From: Actinomadura sp. NBRC 104412
GTDB taxonomy: Bacteria > Actinomycetota > Actinomycetes > Streptosporangiales > Streptosporangiaceae
NCBI RefSeq assembly: GCF_030269515.1
Contig: NZ_BSTM01000032.1
Span: forward strand, 16,788-80,787
Length of the DNA stretch: 64,000 nt
Direction: 5' to 3'
Shown here: positions 63,375 to 64,000 of the stretch, in pieces
Layout: the number at the start of each line of letters is the position of its first letter
Position numbering within the stretch: position 1 is the stretch's first letter
Notes under the pieces: model-generated
Seen by the model: the letters and a program-made list of their open reading frames with translations, nothing else
Database searches by the model: none
Told to the model about the DNA's origin: nothing
Translations under genes and position numbers: made by a program

Positions 63375-64000
63375 CGATTCCTTCCCGACCGCCGTGGAAC
63401 GTGACGAGCGCGGCCGAACCGCGCTTCGTTATGGGCCTCAGAGAGGGGCCGCCTGCCTGACCGTGCCTCGCTGTCGCCGCGGCCCGCGGACCGTCATCAG
63501 CCTGTGCGAGCCATCGCTGCCGTGCTTGCGCATGTGCGTCTCCGGGCGATCGGTAATGGTCAGACCGATATACGAGAAAGAGGCAACTGTAGCCTATACA
63601 TGAGCCTTTGCTCGGTGTCGAACGGTTTGCAGTGTGCCAGTAGTGGGTGCTGCATGCCGGCGTCCCTTGACCGTGCGTCGAACCTGAGTCGAATAGGCGG
63701 CCTCGACTCGCCGGGTGGAACGCTTGATGATCACGCCGATCAAGCGCGCCCGCCCGCTGGCCGCACTCGAAGGGAGGGTGCCGCGAGGGGTGGGGTCGGT
63801 CAGCGACAAGTCACGCCAAAGGCGGAAAATTTGAGCGGTTCGTACTGACGGGGCGTTCCTCCGGTGCTAACACTGAACCTTTTTCAGTGGCGGCGGAGAG
63901 GTTGCTGGTCACAGCATGATCGCGAGCGGTGTGGCGGGCCGGGTGCATGGCAAAGCCCCTGGTAGGACGGGTGATCTTCCACAACCCTCCGCCCCCACCA
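63375..64000. other. right-end non-coding region
   Basis: No supported gene. The helicase promoter should lie in its left part; 63570-63605 is AT-rich. A stem-loop CACTGAA (63871-63877) / TTCAGTG (63883-63889) with a T-rich loop is unusual in base composition. The last 60 bases (GGCAAAGCCCCTGGTAGG at about 63947-63965) have the feel of the edge of a mobile element, but the window ends there. Confidence 0.4.

Overview
The window is 64 kb of very GC-rich DNA (about 70% or more) with strong third-position GC bias and many GTG starts. It carries WhiB, a furA-katG pair, an actinobacterial QcrB, IclR/TetR regulators, STAS and anti-sigma proteins, and VMAP and Fxs genes. This is a multicellular actinomycete. 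The mix fits a Streptosporangiales member such as Actinomadura, but the genus is an inference. No rRNA, tRNA, CRISPR array or complete insertion sequence was seen.

Layout. 0-5.5 kb: the 5' part of a molybdopterin oxidoreductase, then furA-katG with an odd 14-bp tandem array and a possible small gene between them. 5.6-9.6 kb: two tandem CapA-like phosphoesterases, a GH25 lysozyme and a TetR regulator. 9.9-19.2 kb: a frameshifted esterase lipoprotein, a ferritin-like diiron protein, exported proteins, an RlpA-like protein behind a long leader, an alpha/beta hydrolase, YkvA and IclR proteins. 19.3-23.6 kb: a decayed acetyltransferase, an azoreductase-SMR operon facing a TetR gene across a twin operator, and an orphan cytochrome b (qcrB). 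23.8-28.8 kb: a two-component pair, a glutamate-cysteine ligase and an orphan sensor kinase. 29-38 kb: SDR, rhomboid protease, WhiB, GNAT, then a polyphosphate group (CYTH/CHAD protein, MutT1-like NUDIX-phosphatase, Ppk) with a PHO-box-like site ahead of ppk, a GGCT-like protein and a frameshifted ArsR gene. 38-41.6 kb: STAS, MarR, L,D-transpeptidase, a choice-of-anchor-P-like exported protein and an anti-sigma ATPase.

The most interesting part is 41.9-59 kb. A tightly packed four-gene operon runs on the minus strand: VMAP with an N-terminal EAD2-like domain, a MoxR AAA+ ATPase, a 1406-aa SAV_2336-type/NB-ARC/TPR protein, and a class III nucleotidyl-cyclase-like protein with a C-terminal EAD2-like domain. 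This matches the VMAP-vWA-MoxR ternary conflict-system layout. The cyclase-like protein would be the effector, and it keeps its metal-binding and transition-state residues. Next to it lie an MFS transporter, a nSTAND-TPR ATPase and an FxSxx-COOH-type RiPP locus: a 61-aa precursor ending in an unusual F-G-N core, an FxsT-like NB-ARC/TPR protein, the FxsB-like radical SAM/SPASM maturase, and an acetyltransferase. A 12-bp motif is shared by the upstream regions of the two modules.

The right end (60.3-63.4 kb) holds a 1014-aa fusion of a superfamily 1 helicase, a phospholipase-D nuclease and a DUF5710-like domain. Its architecture recalls the single-gene type II Mokosh anti-phage system. It is preceded by gene debris, as is usual for a variable region.
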